A stretch of 64,000 nucleotides of DNA. Origin: Candidatus Omnitrophota bacterium. GTDB taxonomy: Bacteria > Omnitrophota > Gorgyraeia > JABMRN01 > RBG-13-46-9. The stretch covers positions 1 through 64,000 of the forward strand of contig JADHYL010000001.1 of NCBI GenBank assembly GCA_016782495.1, written 5' to 3'. The translations under genes were made by a program, and so were the position numbers. The notes beneath the pieces are model-generated. The model was not told where the DNA came from, did no database searches, and saw only the letters and a program-made list of their open reading frames with translations. This document shows, in pieces, positions 34,297 to 43,301 of the stretch. Every line of letters begins with the position of its first letter. Within the stretch, counting starts at the first letter, position 1.

Positions 34297-36192
34297 TTAC
34301 CGTTTCTTTTTAAACACCTCAATCGCACCCCTTAGAAGCCTGCAGTAAAGGTCAAACCCAACGGTTTCGATAAAACCGTGCTGCTGGGTACCCAGAAGGT
34401 TTCCTGCCCCTCTGATTTCGAGGTCCTGCATGGCTATTTTGAATCCGGAGCCAAGCTCCTGATATTTTTTTATGGTGAAAAGCCGTTTTTGCACGTTTCC
34501 AGCCAGGTGATGGAGCCTTTTTACGATCAAATAACAGAATGCGCGTCTATTAAACCGGCCGACCCTTCCGCGTAATTGATAAAGATCCGCCAGGCCGAAC
34601 GTGTCGGCATCGTTGATTAAAATCGTATTCGCGTTTGGTATATCAATCCCGGATTCGATAATCGTGGTTGAGAGAAGCACATCAATCTCGCCCCTTATAA
34701 ATTCCCCCATGGTTTTTTCCAGCTCTTTTTCCACCATCCGCCCATGGGCAACGGCAATTCGTAGATCCGGCAACATTTTTTTCAATCTTTCGCGTACCTT
34801 TTCTATACCGATTATTCTGTTATGAACAAAATAAACCTGGCCTTTTCTTCTTGCCTCGTTTCGGATAGCGTTTCTTATCATTCGTTCGTCAAATTCTGTA
34901 ATGTATGTCTTGACCGGCAACCTTTCCAGTGGCGGCGTATCTATAACGGATATGTCTCTGCCGCCCATAAGCGCAAGGTAGAGCGTCCGCGGGATCGGCG
35001 TAGCGGTCAGGGTAAGGACATCGATGACAAGCCGTAACATCTTTAGTTTCTCCTTATGTTTTACGCCAAAGCGCTGCTCCTCGTCTATGACTAAAAGCCC
35101 GAGATTCTTAATCCGGACGTCATCGGAAAGCAGCCTGTGGGTACCGATTATGACGTCTACCCTGCCGGACTTCACCGCATCCAGTATGTTCTTTTGCTCT
35201 GGCCTTGTCTTGAATCTGCTCAGCATCTCAATGTTTACCGGAAAATCCTTCATGCGCTCTTTAAATACGGTGTAGTGTTGTTCCGCCAAAATCGTAGTAG
35301 GCACGAGTACCGCCGCCTGTTTGTTGTCCATCACTGCTTTAAAAACCGCGCGTAACGCGACTTCTGTCTTGCCGTATCCGACGTCGCCGCAAAGAAGCCG
35401 GTCCATCGGCTTTGTCGCTTCCATGTCCTGCTTGACCTCGGTAGAGGCCCTCGCCTGGCCCTCTGTTTCTTTAAAGGCAAAAGACTCTTCTAGAACCTTT
35501 TGCCAATCCGTGTCTTTGGAATACTTGAATCCCTTCATCATGCTTCTTTTTGCCTGGATCTCCAGAATATCCAGCGCCATTTTCGTAGCACCTTTCTCGG
35601 CGCGTTTTTTGGCCACCGACCACATGCGGCTACCCATCCTATATAGCTTTGGTGGCTTCCTCTCGAACGAGACATACTTCTGGACCTTGTTCAAATCGTC
35701 AAACGGGACGTAGAGCGTGTCCTTGCCTTTGTACTCAATAACCAGGTGATCAACGAAACCCGATTTTGTCTGGATGCGCTCAATGCCAAGATACTTCCCT
35801 ATGCCATAGTCGGTATGGACTACGTAATCGGAAGGCTCAATGTCAACAAATGCGTCGATGGGATCAATTTCTTTCGGGGGTTTTGAAGGCCGGTATTTGC
35901 GTTTTCGCAAAAGCCCCTTAATCGGCAGGATTATCAGCATTTTGTGGTCGGATATTGTCTTGTAAGAAACCAGATCGATGCTCTTGATGCCTTCAACCTT
36001 GTTATGGCAGAGCTCTATGCGGACAGGGTACTCAAAAGTGGTGGGGAATACGAATATGTTCTCGCCTTTTGTGCTAAAATCTCCTTCTTCAGTTATGGCA
36101 CCGACCCTTTTATATCCAAACTGCACGAGGGTGCCATACACATCTTCGAGATCAATCTCTTGAGCCTTGTAGATCTTAAGCGCGTCAAACAT
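34297..36192 (-). CDS. mfd: Short Mfd-like transcription-repair translocase
   Basis: This 631 residue protein has a short piece of the Mfd N-terminal part (about 1-95), a CarD-like RNA polymerase interaction domain (about 115-180, DYVVHTDYGIGKYLGIERI) and the two RecG-like motor domains (LLCGDVGYGKTEVALRA, LVIDEEQRFGVKHKEKL, ESGIDIPNANTILIN, QLRGRVGR). Full Mfd is about 1150 residues. The UvrB-like module that binds UvrA and the C-terminal inhibitory domain are missing, and the protein stops soon after GFIETVGFDLYCRLL. It could push stalled polymerase without recruiting UvrA. GGTAGAGG precedes the ATG. Confidence 0.88.
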   Translation of the reverse strand: MFDALKIYKAQEIDLEDVYGTLVQFGYKRVGAITEEGDFSTKGENIFVFPTTFEYPVRIELCHNKVEGIKSIDLVSYKTISDHKMLIILPIKGLLRKRKYRPSKPPKEIDPIDAFVDIEPSDYVVHTDYGIGKYLGIERIQTKSGFVDHLVIEYKGKDTLYVPFDDLNKVQKYVSFERKPPKLYRMGSRMWSVAKKRAEKGATKMALDILEIQAKRSMMKGFKYSKDTDWQKVLEESFAFKETEGQARASTEVKQDMEATKPMDRLLCGDVGYGKTEVALRAVFKAVMDNKQAAVLVPTTILAEQHYTVFKERMKDFPVNIEMLSRFKTRPEQKNILDAVKSGRVDVIIGTHRLLSDDVRIKNLGLLVIDEEQRFGVKHKEKLKMLRLVIDVLTLTATPIPRTLYLALMGGRDISVIDTPPLERLPVKTYITEFDERMIRNAIRNEARRKGQVYFVHNRIIGIEKVRERLKKMLPDLRIAVAHGRMVEKELEKTMGEFIRGEIDVLLSTTIIESGIDIPNANTILINDADTFGLADLYQLRGRVGRFNRRAFCYLIVKRLHHLAGNVQKRLFTIKKYQELGSGFKIAMQDLEIRGAGNLLGTQQHGFIETVGFDLYCRLLRGAIEVFKKKR

Positions 36193-36305
36193 GATTTAAC
36201 CTCTACCCTTACTCTTGTAGGTACATAAGAAGAAAAGCCTTCCCATAACATTTTAAGGGTGAGCCGATAGCAGGCATCCCTGGAGTTAAACATGGGACTT
36301 GCTAA

Positions 36306-38000
36306 TCACATGCGCTCCGGAAGCGATACGCCTAAGAGCCGCAAGCCGTTGGCAAGGACAATTTTAATGCCCTCCACCAATGCCAACCGCGCTTTGGTAA
36401 GCGGTAAATCGCCGTCCGAAACTACTCGATGCTTTGTGTAGAAGTTATGAAAAACCTTCGCTAGCTCGTTAAGGTATTCGACTATCCGGTAGGGTTCGAG
36501 GGTACTGGCGCTGGCTTCTACTACAATCGGAAATTGGTAGAGCATCCGCAAGAGATAGAGCTCCTCGGGTTCTTTTAAAAGTTCTGCAGTATATCTTGTG
36601 CGTTTTAATCTGTCCCCCAGATTCCTGCTGAAACCGAAAATCGACGAGATGCGCGCATGCGCATACTGGATGTAATAAACGGGGTTGTCGAGCGAGTTTT
36701 TTTTGGCCACTTCCAGATCAAAGTCCAGGTGGCTGTCGAGCTTCCTCATCAGGAAGAAGAACCTCGTAACATCGCAGCCCACTTCGTCCATGACTTCTTT
36801 TAGCGTAATGAATTCACCTTTCCGTGTGGACATTGATAACAGAACGCCGCCGCGGAAGAGCCTCGCCAGCTGCACGATGAGAATTGATATGCTGTTTTTG
36901 CCGTATCCCAAAGCTTCCACGGATGCCCTTAGCCTTGGAATATAACCGTGGTGGTCGGGTCCCCATATATCGATCAGCCTATTGAATCTGCGTCTGTATT
37001 TATTAAGGTGATACGCTATGTCAGGCGCTAGATACGTAAATGATCCATCTCGTTTTATTACAACCCGATCCTTGTCGTCTCCGAAGGCAGTGGACTTAAA
37101 CCAGGTTGCCCCGTCTTTTTTATAAATATATCCCTTGCCTTCTAGTTTTCCGAGCACCTTTTTGATTGTCTTCGATGAAAGTTTTTTTTGACTAAACCAT
37201 TTATCAAAAGATACGCCGAATTTGATGAGGTCTTTTTTTATCGCGTTCAATATGTATTTAACGCCGAATCCCGTAATAAAGCGCAGATTATTCGGTTTGC
37301 TTTCAATAAATCTCTTTCCGTACTTTTTATTGAATTCGTTTGCAACCCTTTTTATGTATTCGCCTTGATAGCCGTCTTCGGGAAATTCGGCCTCGATGCC
37401 GTTAGATGAGCGGTAACGCGCAAATATTGATTTTCCCAGGAGTTGGACCTGTGTCCCGACGTCGTTAATAAAATATTCCCTTGATATGGTATATCCTGAA
37501 AATTCCAGTATGCGGCAGAGCGCATCACCGACTGCCGCCTGTCTGCCGTGCGCAACAGTGAGAGGACCGGTAGGATTGGCGCTCACGAACTCTATGTTCA
37601 CCCTCGCGCCGCTGCCGGATTCATTTCTGCCGAAGGCATCTTTCTCCTTCGATATTTTGGATAGGAATGCGTACAGGTATTCTTCGCTAAGCCGGAAATT
37701 AATAAAGCCGGGCGGAGATACCTCAATTTTTCTGATAACGCGGCCTAAACGATTACTGCCGGCAAACATCTCGAGCTCTTCTTTTAAAAGGGCTGCCAGC
37801 TTGACACTATTTGTGGAAAAATTCTTTGCAAGGCGCATTGCCACGTTGGTCGTAAGATCTCCGTGTTTAGGATCCTTCGGGATTTCCAGCTCGATTTTGG
37901 GATGAACCGGGAGATCTTTTGCCGGCGTTTTATCGGAAATGTTTTTTAAGGCGTGTTCTAAGGCGAGTTTCAGATTTTTTTGGATTTGATAGATATGCAT
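36306..38000 (-). CDS. argS: Arginyl-tRNA synthetase
   Basis: This 564 residue class I enzyme charges tRNA-Arg. The HIGH-type motif is in ANPTGPLTVAHGRQA, the KMSKS-type motif is LSMSTRKGEFITL, and the C-terminal DALR anticodon-binding domain (YAHARISSIFGF onwards) is present. The ATG at 38000 is chosen by similarity; it overlaps the end of rsfS. Charging by ArgRS normally requires tRNA binding. Confidence 0.96.
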   Translation of the reverse strand: MHIYQIQKNLKLALEHALKNISDKTPAKDLPVHPKIELEIPKDPKHGDLTTNVAMRLAKNFSTNSVKLAALLKEELEMFAGSNRLGRVIRKIEVSPPGFINFRLSEEYLYAFLSKISKEKDAFGRNESGSGARVNIEFVSANPTGPLTVAHGRQAAVGDALCRILEFSGYTISREYFINDVGTQVQLLGKSIFARYRSSNGIEAEFPEDGYQGEYIKRVANEFNKKYGKRFIESKPNNLRFITGFGVKYILNAIKKDLIKFGVSFDKWFSQKKLSSKTIKKVLGKLEGKGYIYKKDGATWFKSTAFGDDKDRVVIKRDGSFTYLAPDIAYHLNKYRRRFNRLIDIWGPDHHGYIPRLRASVEALGYGKNSISILIVQLARLFRGGVLLSMSTRKGEFITLKEVMDEVGCDVTRFFFLMRKLDSHLDFDLEVAKKNSLDNPVYYIQYAHARISSIFGFSRNLGDRLKRTRYTAELLKEPEELYLLRMLYQFPIVVEASASTLEPYRIVEYLNELAKVFHNFYTKHRVVSDGDLPLTKARLALVEGIKIVLANGLRLLGVSLPERM

Positions 38001-38344
38001 GATGTAGAAAAATGCTCTTTGGGTGCATCGTGCCATAGCCTTTCCAGATCATAAAATTTTCTTACGTTACTATGAAATACATGGGCGATAACATCGCCGT
38101 AGTCAATCAGCACCCAAAGAGCTTCTCTTTTTCCTTCGATATGCCAGTATTTTACACCTTTCTCAAGGAGTGTCTCCTCTATGCCTTCGGATATAGTTTG
38201 AACCCTTTTTGTTGAGGACGCACTACATATGATAAAATAATCGGTCATGTTTGAAACCGCCCTCATATCCAGAATAGCAATGTCTTCTGCCTTCTTGCCA
38301 AGGGCAGCATTGCCGATCAGCTTTGTCTTTTCTAGGGTTTCTAT
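37970..38344 (-). CDS. rsfS: Ribosomal silencing factor RsfS, probable non-standard start codon
   Basis: RsfS binds L14 and blocks subunit joining in slow growth. The core TDYFIICSASS, HIEGKREALWVLIDYGDVIAHVF and YDLERLW is intact. The first ATG (38266) would cut the conserved beta strand KAEDIAILDMR, which is encoded upstream in the same open frame. No ATG, GTG or TTG exists between that point and the stop of the preceding gene. An ATA at 38344 lies seven bases after GAGGTGA, an excellent ribosome binding site; CTG 38320 is the alternative. The gene is certain, the start is not. Confidence 0.8.
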   Translation of the reverse strand: METLEKTKLIGNAALGKKAEDIAILDMRAVSNMTDYFIICSASSTKRVQTISEGIEETLLEKGVKYWHIEGKREALWVLIDYGDVIAHVFHSNVRKFYDLERLWHDAPKEHFSTSCISIKSKKI

Positions 38345-38377
38345 ACCTTTTTCACCTCGCTTAAGAAACGGACGGAA

Positions 38378-38545
38378 TTATTTCAATTTTGCCGCTGTGT
38401 CTTTTGACACAACCTTCCAGCATTCGTAGTCGCCGGTCAGGGATTTGGTTACTGCGAAAAATCTCCCTTTTCGTTCCTCAATTCTGAAGTCAGACGCTTT
38501 GAATTTCTTCTTTGTTTTTACATCAAAAAATTCCATTTCTGCCAT
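38378..38545 (-). CDS. Conserved-looking 55 aa protein, unknown function
   Basis: The frame MAEMEFFDVKTKKKFKASDF continues to 55 residues, with many K, F and D and no membrane segment. AAGGAGGTG precedes the ATG. It stands between nadD and rsfS, has its own promoter, and its leader carries the same hairpin motif found upstream of rpsP and rplU. That suggests a link to ribosome synthesis. I do not recognise the family. rsfS is in the same frame after its stop and is probably co-transcribed. Confidence 0.75.
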   Translation of the reverse strand: MAEMEFFDVKTKKKFKASDFRIEERKGRFFAVTKSLTGDYECWKVVSKDTAAKLK

Positions 38546-38575
38546 TACAGCACCTCCTTTTTAACCCCCTCGACC

Positions 38576-38614
38576 AATTACTACACGGTTCAAATACACA
38601 ATTGGTGTGGGGTA
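38576..38614 (-). promoter_or_regulatory. Leader hairpin of the 55 aa gene (shared CCCCAC-CCAAT motif)
   Basis: CCCCACACCAATT and AATTGGT-CGAGGGG form an inverted repeat around a loop of about 20 bases. The left arm matches those upstream of rpsP and rplU. Confidence 0.55.
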
Positions 38615-38625
38615 AATTTGCCATA

Positions 38626-38654
38626 AGTGTATCATAATCTCGAGTTAATTTCAA
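38626..38654 (-). promoter_or_regulatory. Promoter of the 55 aa gene and rsfS
   Basis: TTGAAA (38649-38654), a 17 base spacer and TACACT (38626-38631), with TGA before the -10, lie on the minus strand downstream of nadD. The transcript would begin just before the leader hairpin. Confidence 0.6.
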
Positions 38655-38673
38655 GTTTGAAAGGTAAAATGCG

Positions 38674-39264
38674 TTATTTAACATAGAGTTTTTTTGTTTT
38701 AATGTATTTACGCACGCTTTTCGGAACTAGATGCGCGAGGCACTTACCCTTTCGCACAAGAAGCCTGATTTCCGTCGACGATATGTCTTTTTTTGGGATA
38801 TCCAATCTCAAGACGCTCGAAAAACGAGTTTCCGTTTTAAACCCGGGCCTCGGCACAACAACAAACCGTAAGAGTGCTGTAAGTTTCGCAATTTTTTTCC
38901 ATTTCTTTAATCCGGCGAGTGAATCCGATCCTATGAGGAAAAAAAGTTCTGTTTTTTTTCCATATTTTTTTTTCAAGGATTTGGCAGTTTTTATTGAGTA
39001 AGACTTGCCCTTCTGGCGCAATTCATACTGGGAAACCACAAATCTTTTCTTGTTGGCCGTGGCTAGATCGAGCATGCGGAGCCTGTCAGTATTCGTTGCG
39101 TTTCCGCGTATTTTTTTATGCGGTGGGATAGCGGTCGGGATAAATATGATTTTGTCCAGGCGTAACTTTTTAAGTGTCTCGCGTGCTATGTGTATGTGGC
39201 CGTTGTGTACGGGGTTAAATGTGCCGCCTAATATACCGATTCGTTTATTTGCGAATTTGCCCAT
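38674..39264 (-). CDS. nadD: Nicotinate-nucleotide adenylyltransferase
   Basis: This 196 residue enzyme makes deamido-NAD from nicotinate mononucleotide and ATP. GILGGTFNPVHNGHIHIA carries the HxGH motif, and the C-terminal SSTEIR segment is the second nucleotide-binding motif. The start at 39264 overlaps proA. The proB-proA-nadD-rsfS neighbourhood is conserved in many bacteria. Confidence 0.95.
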   Translation of the reverse strand: MGKFANKRIGILGGTFNPVHNGHIHIARETLKKLRLDKIIFIPTAIPPHKKIRGNATNTDRLRMLDLATANKKRFVVSQYELRQKGKSYSIKTAKSLKKKYGKKTELFFLIGSDSLAGLKKWKKIAKLTALLRFVVVPRPGFKTETRFSSVLRLDIPKKDISSTEIRLLVRKGKCLAHLVPKSVRKYIKTKKLYVK

Positions 39265-40507
39265 TGCCAAATATGACGTATTTATATGTCGTTAGTTCCT
39301 CGAGCCCCATCGGGCCACGGGCGTGTAACTTATCTGTACTTATTCCTATTTCGGCTCCCTTGCCGAATTCGTATCCATCAGTAAACCTTGTCGAGGCATT
39401 CACGTAAACGGCGCTCGAGTCTACCCTCTCCAGGAATTCCATGGCATTCTTGTAATCTTTTGTGACAATGGCGTCAGAATGCGCTGTTCCATATCGGGTT
39501 ATATGATCGATTGCTTCTTCGAGACTTTTGACTACCTTTACCGATAGTATCAGGTCTAGATATTCTGCATGCCAGTCAGATTCTTTGGCAGTCGCGATAT
39601 TCATTTTTCGTAAAATCTTCCGCGTGAAAGGACAACCCCTCATTTCGACACCCGCGGTTTTAAGCTTTTTTGCCATCGAAGGGAGAAAGCGCGCCGCAAC
39701 GCTTCTGTGGACAAGAAGCGTTTCCATTGCATTGCAGACACCCGGCCTCTGGACCTTGGCGTTGTATGCAATCGACTCGGCGGTGGAGAGATCGGCTTTT
39801 TCATCGACATAGACGTGGCAAACACCCTTGTAATGCTTGATTACCGGTATTCTCGATTTCTTTGTTACCTCTTTTATCAGTGACTCCCCGCCTCTTGGTA
39901 TGATCAAATCTATTATGCCGTCTAATCCCAAGAGAACACCTACTGCCTTTCTGTCTGTTACTTTAATCATGTTGAGCGCATTTCGAGGAAGGCCTTTTCT
40001 TGTGGCTGCCTTGCTGAGCACGTCAAATATGGCAATATTGGAATTTATTGCTTCCTTTCCGCCCCGCAATATCAGGCTGTTGCCCGATTTTAAAGACAAG
40101 GCCATGCAATCAGCGGTTACATTCGGCCTGGATTCGTATATGACGCAGATTGTTCCGATGGGGACCTTCATTTTCTTTATCAGAAGTCCGTTTGGCCTTT
40201 TTGTCATTTTTTCTACAACTCCTACCGGATCCTTAAGTTTCGCGACGCCAAGAATGGAGCTTACCATGCCGCTTATTCTTTTATCGGTTAACCGCAGCCT
40301 GTCGATTAACGCATCGGGGAGCTTATCTCTTTTGGCTTTCCTTAAATCCTTTTCATTCGCTTTTGTGATATAGGATTTTGATTTTACAAGGGCATCTGCC
40401 ATGCCTTTTAAAATTGCATTTTTGAGGTCGCTCCTCAACAATCCCAGCGTTCTTGAAGCCTCTTTCGCGGCTACGGCAATATTTTTAACCTCTTTTTTCA
40501 ACTCCAT
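39245..40507 (-). CDS. proA: Gamma-glutamyl phosphate reductase
   Basis: This 420 residue NADPH-dependent enzyme is the second step of proline synthesis. The catalytic cysteine lies in QRPGVCNAMETLLVH, and IYESRPNVTADCMALSLKSG and IIPRGGESLI are typical. ATG 40507 has AGGA eight bases upstream; ATG 40525, which overlaps the proB stop, is possible. proC is not in the window. Confidence 0.96.
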   Translation of the reverse strand: MELKKEVKNIAVAAKEASRTLGLLRSDLKNAILKGMADALVKSKSYITKANEKDLRKAKRDKLPDALIDRLRLTDKRISGMVSSILGVAKLKDPVGVVEKMTKRPNGLLIKKMKVPIGTICVIYESRPNVTADCMALSLKSGNSLILRGGKEAINSNIAIFDVLSKAATRKGLPRNALNMIKVTDRKAVGVLLGLDGIIDLIIPRGGESLIKEVTKKSRIPVIKHYKGVCHVYVDEKADLSTAESIAYNAKVQRPGVCNAMETLLVHRSVAARFLPSMAKKLKTAGVEMRGCPFTRKILRKMNIATAKESDWHAEYLDLILSVKVVKSLEEAIDHITRYGTAHSDAIVTKDYKNAMEFLERVDSSAVYVNASTRFTDGYEFGKGAEIGISTDKLHARGPMGLEELTTYKYVIFGNGQIRK

Positions 40508-40521
40508 TTTGCGCTTCCTAT

Positions 40522-41610
40522 TCATAGGATCACGAGATTATCCCTGTGCACAACCTCATCGTGGTCTTTATATCCCAGAACCGATTCGATTTCACCTGTC
40601 TTTAGTCCTTTTATTCTCTCTATTTCTTTTGACGAGTAGTTTGTAAGCCCCCTGGCGAATTCCTTTTTCTTGGAATCCGATATCCCCACTACATCGCCGG
40701 CCTTAAAGCTTCCGTCTTTCCCCGCGATACCCGAAATACCCGAAGCAAGCAAACTCTTGCTCTTGGCGACAAGGGCTTTTTTTGCGCCTTCATCGACGAT
40801 TATCCTGCCCTTAACCTTAGAGGAATAAGCAATCCATCTTTTCTTCGCCTTTTTCTTAACGGGCATTGCCTTGAAGTAGGTGTATGTAGCTTTGCCTTCT
40901 AATAAATCTAATATGATATTTTCTTTTGTGCCTTTGGCTATAAAACAATCTATTCCGGATTGCATGGCCCTCTTTGCGGCTTCGATCTTCGTAACCATAC
41001 CGCCCTTTGTAAAAGACAATAATTTCTTATCTACAAGCTTTTCGATGTCTTTGGTAATCTCTTCCACATACTTTTTTATTCTACCATTCTTATCAAGAAG
41101 GCCGAGTACATCCGTCAACATGATTAAACAATCGGCTTCGGATAAGTCTGCGACGAGGCTTGAAAGCCTGTCGTTATCACCGCACTTGATTTCTTCGGTA
41201 GAAACCGTGTCATTCTCGTTAACTATTGGAATAATGTTTTCAGAAAGAAGCGCATCGATCGTATATTTTATATTGAGATACCGGCGCCTGTCGTTAAAAT
41301 CTTCCTGCGTTAAAAGAATTTGACCTGTTAAATAATTTCCTTTTTTAAAAGCTTCGTTATAAAGATGCATTAGTTCATTCTGTCCCACAGAAGCCATTGC
41401 CTGTAAATCCGATAATGAATTGCCTCTTAATTTTAAAATGCCTCTGCCGGCTCCGATTGCACCTGATGAAACAAGCATAACTTTCGCGCCTTTGTCCTTA
41501 AGTTGTGAAACCTGAGAAGCGATACTTGTTATAATTCCTTCATCTATCGTGCCGTCTCCCTTCGTCAGGACGCTCGTTCCGATTTTTATTACGATTTTTT
41601 TATACTTCAT
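40522..41610 (-). CDS. proB: Glutamate 5-kinase with PUA domain
   Basis: This 362 residue enzyme phosphorylates glutamate in proline synthesis. The amino acid kinase domain (KIVIKIGTSVLT, MLVSSGAIGAGRGIL, PIVNENDTVSTEEI) occupies about 1-255, and a C-terminal PUA domain (about 270-355) is present. It overlaps the obg stop upstream and proA downstream, so the three genes are translationally linked. Confidence 0.96.
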   Translation of the reverse strand: MKYKKIVIKIGTSVLTKGDGTIDEGIITSIASQVSQLKDKGAKVMLVSSGAIGAGRGILKLRGNSLSDLQAMASVGQNELMHLYNEAFKKGNYLTGQILLTQEDFNDRRRYLNIKYTIDALLSENIIPIVNENDTVSTEEIKCGDNDRLSSLVADLSEADCLIMLTDVLGLLDKNGRIKKYVEEITKDIEKLVDKKLLSFTKGGMVTKIEAAKRAMQSGIDCFIAKGTKENIILDLLEGKATYTYFKAMPVKKKAKKRWIAYSSKVKGRIIVDEGAKKALVAKSKSLLASGISGIAGKDGSFKAGDVVGISDSKKKEFARGLTNYSSKEIERIKGLKTGEIESVLGYKDHDEVVHRDNLVIL

Positions 41611-42569
41611 CTTTCAGTCGAAATCCTCCATATCTCATTCAATAATTCTTTAATTCCCTCGCCTGTAACGGCGGAAATAGGGAATATTTTTTTATCGATC
41701 TTCTTCCTGAATATGTCTAAATTGCCCTTTGAGTCCACCAGATCCATCTTGTTGCATGCAACTATCTGGGCTTTTTTCTCAAGGTGAGCGCCGTAGAGAG
41801 AAAGTTCCTTATTAATCGACAAATAATCGTTGTACGGGTCTCTTCCTTCCAGAGCCGCGGTGTCCACCATGTGCAGCAAGATCTTTGTTCTTTCTATGTG
41901 GCGCAAAAATTTATCTCCGAGGCCCCTCCCGCTATGGGCGCCCTCGATAAGGCCGGGCATGTCCGCAAACGTTAAATCCCCCTCATACATCCTGACGATG
42001 CCGAGTGAGGGTGCTTTTGTTGTAAACGGATAATCGGCAATTTTTGATTTTGCGCTTGATATCCGCGAAATAAGCGTGGATTTACCGACGTTTGGGTAGC
42101 CGATAATGCCCACATCGGCTATCAGCTTCAATTCCAAGAAGAGCTCTTTTTCCTCGCCCTTCTCGCCTGGCGTGGCATCCCTCTTTCGGGTATTTCCCTT
42201 TCCGTATTTTCCGCCGACGGCAGCTATAACTTCTTCGCCGTCATGCGCCATGTCCCTGATGACAAGCTCGGTCGTCGCGTCCGTAATTACGGTTCCGGCC
42301 GGGATCCGAATGTATGAATTCTCGCCACGCTCTCCCTTCTTATTATTTGAGCCGCCGTGGCCCCCGCGACCTGCCTTGAAATGCCTCTTGTATTGGAAAT
42401 CTAAAAGTGTGTGAATGTTCTTATCGACTTTGAATATTACGTTCCCGCCGTCGCCGCCGTCGCCACCGTTAGGCTTGCCCTTGCGGACGCGCCTGTCACG
42501 GTAGAAACTTGTGCATCCGTTTCCTCCGTCGCCCGCCGTGACGTGGATTTTTGCTTGGTCGATAAGCAT
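41607..42569 (-). CDS. obg: GTPase Obg (CgtA)
   Basis: This 320 residue GTPase acts in 50S assembly and stress control. The glycine-rich Obg fold fills about 1-156 (HVTAGDGGNGCTSFYRD, NGGDGGDGGNV), and the G domain shows GYPNVGKSTL, DMPGL and NKMD. The optional C-terminal OCT domain is absent. It follows rpmA after 144 bases that carry repeats, in the typical rplU-rpmA-obg order. Confidence 0.97.
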   Translation of the reverse strand: MLIDQAKIHVTAGDGGNGCTSFYRDRRVRKGKPNGGDGGDGGNVIFKVDKNIHTLLDFQYKRHFKAGRGGHGGSNNKKGERGENSYIRIPAGTVITDATTELVIRDMAHDGEEVIAAVGGKYGKGNTRKRDATPGEKGEEKELFLELKLIADVGIIGYPNVGKSTLISRISSAKSKIADYPFTTKAPSLGIVRMYEGDLTFADMPGLIEGAHSGRGLGDKFLRHIERTKILLHMVDTAALEGRDPYNDYLSINKELSLYGAHLEKKAQIVACNKMDLVDSKGNLDIFRKKIDKKIFPISAVTGEGIKELLNEIWRISTER

Positions 42570-42582
42570 TTGCCCATTTTTG

Positions 42583-42620
42583 TGTCATTGCGAGGCGTCA
42601 TAGACGCCGAAGCAATCTCA
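42583..42620. repeat. Dispersed palindromic intergenic repeat, copy 2
   Basis: TCATTGCGAG, a palindrome GGCGTC-ATA-GACGCC, then GAAGCAATCTC. The outer arms match the copy at 947-990. Repeats of this general shape are common between genes in several environmental bacterial lineages. Confidence 0.6.
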
Positions 42621-42627
42621 GTTTTGA

Positions 42628-42718
42628 GATCCCTCGGGCGCCTTATGCCCTCGGGATGAAATTCGACCTTATGGCTTACCTCGACTAATACTCGTGTAAG
42701 TCATGGTCTCATTTCATT
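42628..42718. repeat. Two adjacent imperfect inverted repeats between rpmA and obg
   Basis: ATCCC-TCGGGC and GCCCTC-GGGAT (42628-42656) form one imperfect hairpin. GAAATTCGACCTTATGGCTTAC and GTAAGTCATGGTCTCATTTC (about 42658-42715) form a second, longer one. The second ends at the rpmA stop and may serve as a terminator or processing site. Confidence 0.5.
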
Positions 42719-42956
42719 TTGGTAAGATACTTACGATTCTTGAGTAGGAAAAATTTACAATGCCGTCTATTTTGGCGAAAAGCGTATCGTCCCTGCCGAT
42801 ACCCACATTCATGCCCGGCTTAAAGGGTGTGCCGTGCTGCCTTACTATAATGCTACCTGCTCTCACAAGTTGGCCGCCGAAACGTTTTACACCTAATCTC
42901 TGCGAGTTGGAATCTCTTCCGTTCCTTGAACTTCCCAATCCCTTTTTATGCGCCAT
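42714..42956 (-). CDS. rpmA: 50S ribosomal protein L27
   Basis: This 80 residue protein reaches the peptidyl transferase centre with its N-terminus. [20 protein letters not shown] and [20 protein letters not shown] identify it. It starts directly with MAHKKG, without the cleavable N-terminal extension known from Firmicutes. It lies 12 bases after rplU. Confidence 0.97.
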   Translation of the reverse strand: MAHKKGLGSSRNGRDSNSQRLGVKRFGGQLVRAGSIIVRQHGTPFKPGMNVGIGRDDTLFAKIDGIVNFSYSRIVSILPK

Positions 42957-42968
42957 TTATAGCCCCTC

Positions 42969-43280
42969 TTATATTTTTATTTCCTTAACCTTCAGTTTTG
43001 TTAAATCCTGCCTGTGCCCTATTTTCGCCTTATGGCTTTTTCGTCTTTTATATTTAAACGCAACTACTTTCCTGGCACGGGGATGCGACAAAATCTCACA
43101 CGTAACATAGGCGTCTTTTAGGTATGGCTTCCCTATGTGGTAGCTGCTTTTCTCTTTTACCAAGAGGACGTTCTTAAACTTTATAACGCTGGATTCCTTG
43201 CCGGAAATCCTGTTTATAAGGAATTCGTCGTTCTTCTCTAATTTGTATTGCTTGCCCCCTGCTTTGAGCACGACATACAT
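42969..43280 (-). CDS. rplU: 50S ribosomal protein L21
   Basis: This 103 residue protein begins MYVVLKAGGKQYKLEKND and contains HPRARKVVAFKYKRRKSHKA and GHRQ, which are typical. The ATG at 43280 has GGAGG eight bases upstream and is preferred to the ATG at 43295. It heads the rplU-rpmA-obg-proB-proA-nadD transcription unit behind a promoter and a leader hairpin. Confidence 0.96.
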   Translation of the reverse strand: MYVVLKAGGKQYKLEKNDEFLINRISGKESSVIKFKNVLLVKEKSSYHIGKPYLKDAYVTCEILSHPRARKVVAFKYKRRKSHKAKIGHRQDLTKLKVKEIKI

Positions 43281-43301
43281 ATATATAACCTCCAACCCTC
43301 T

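Noticed and set aside
36093..36293. Missing N-terminal part of Mfd in another frame
   Set aside because: The frame upstream of the short mfd shows no UvrB-like sequence, and only about 110 bases lie between argS and mfd.
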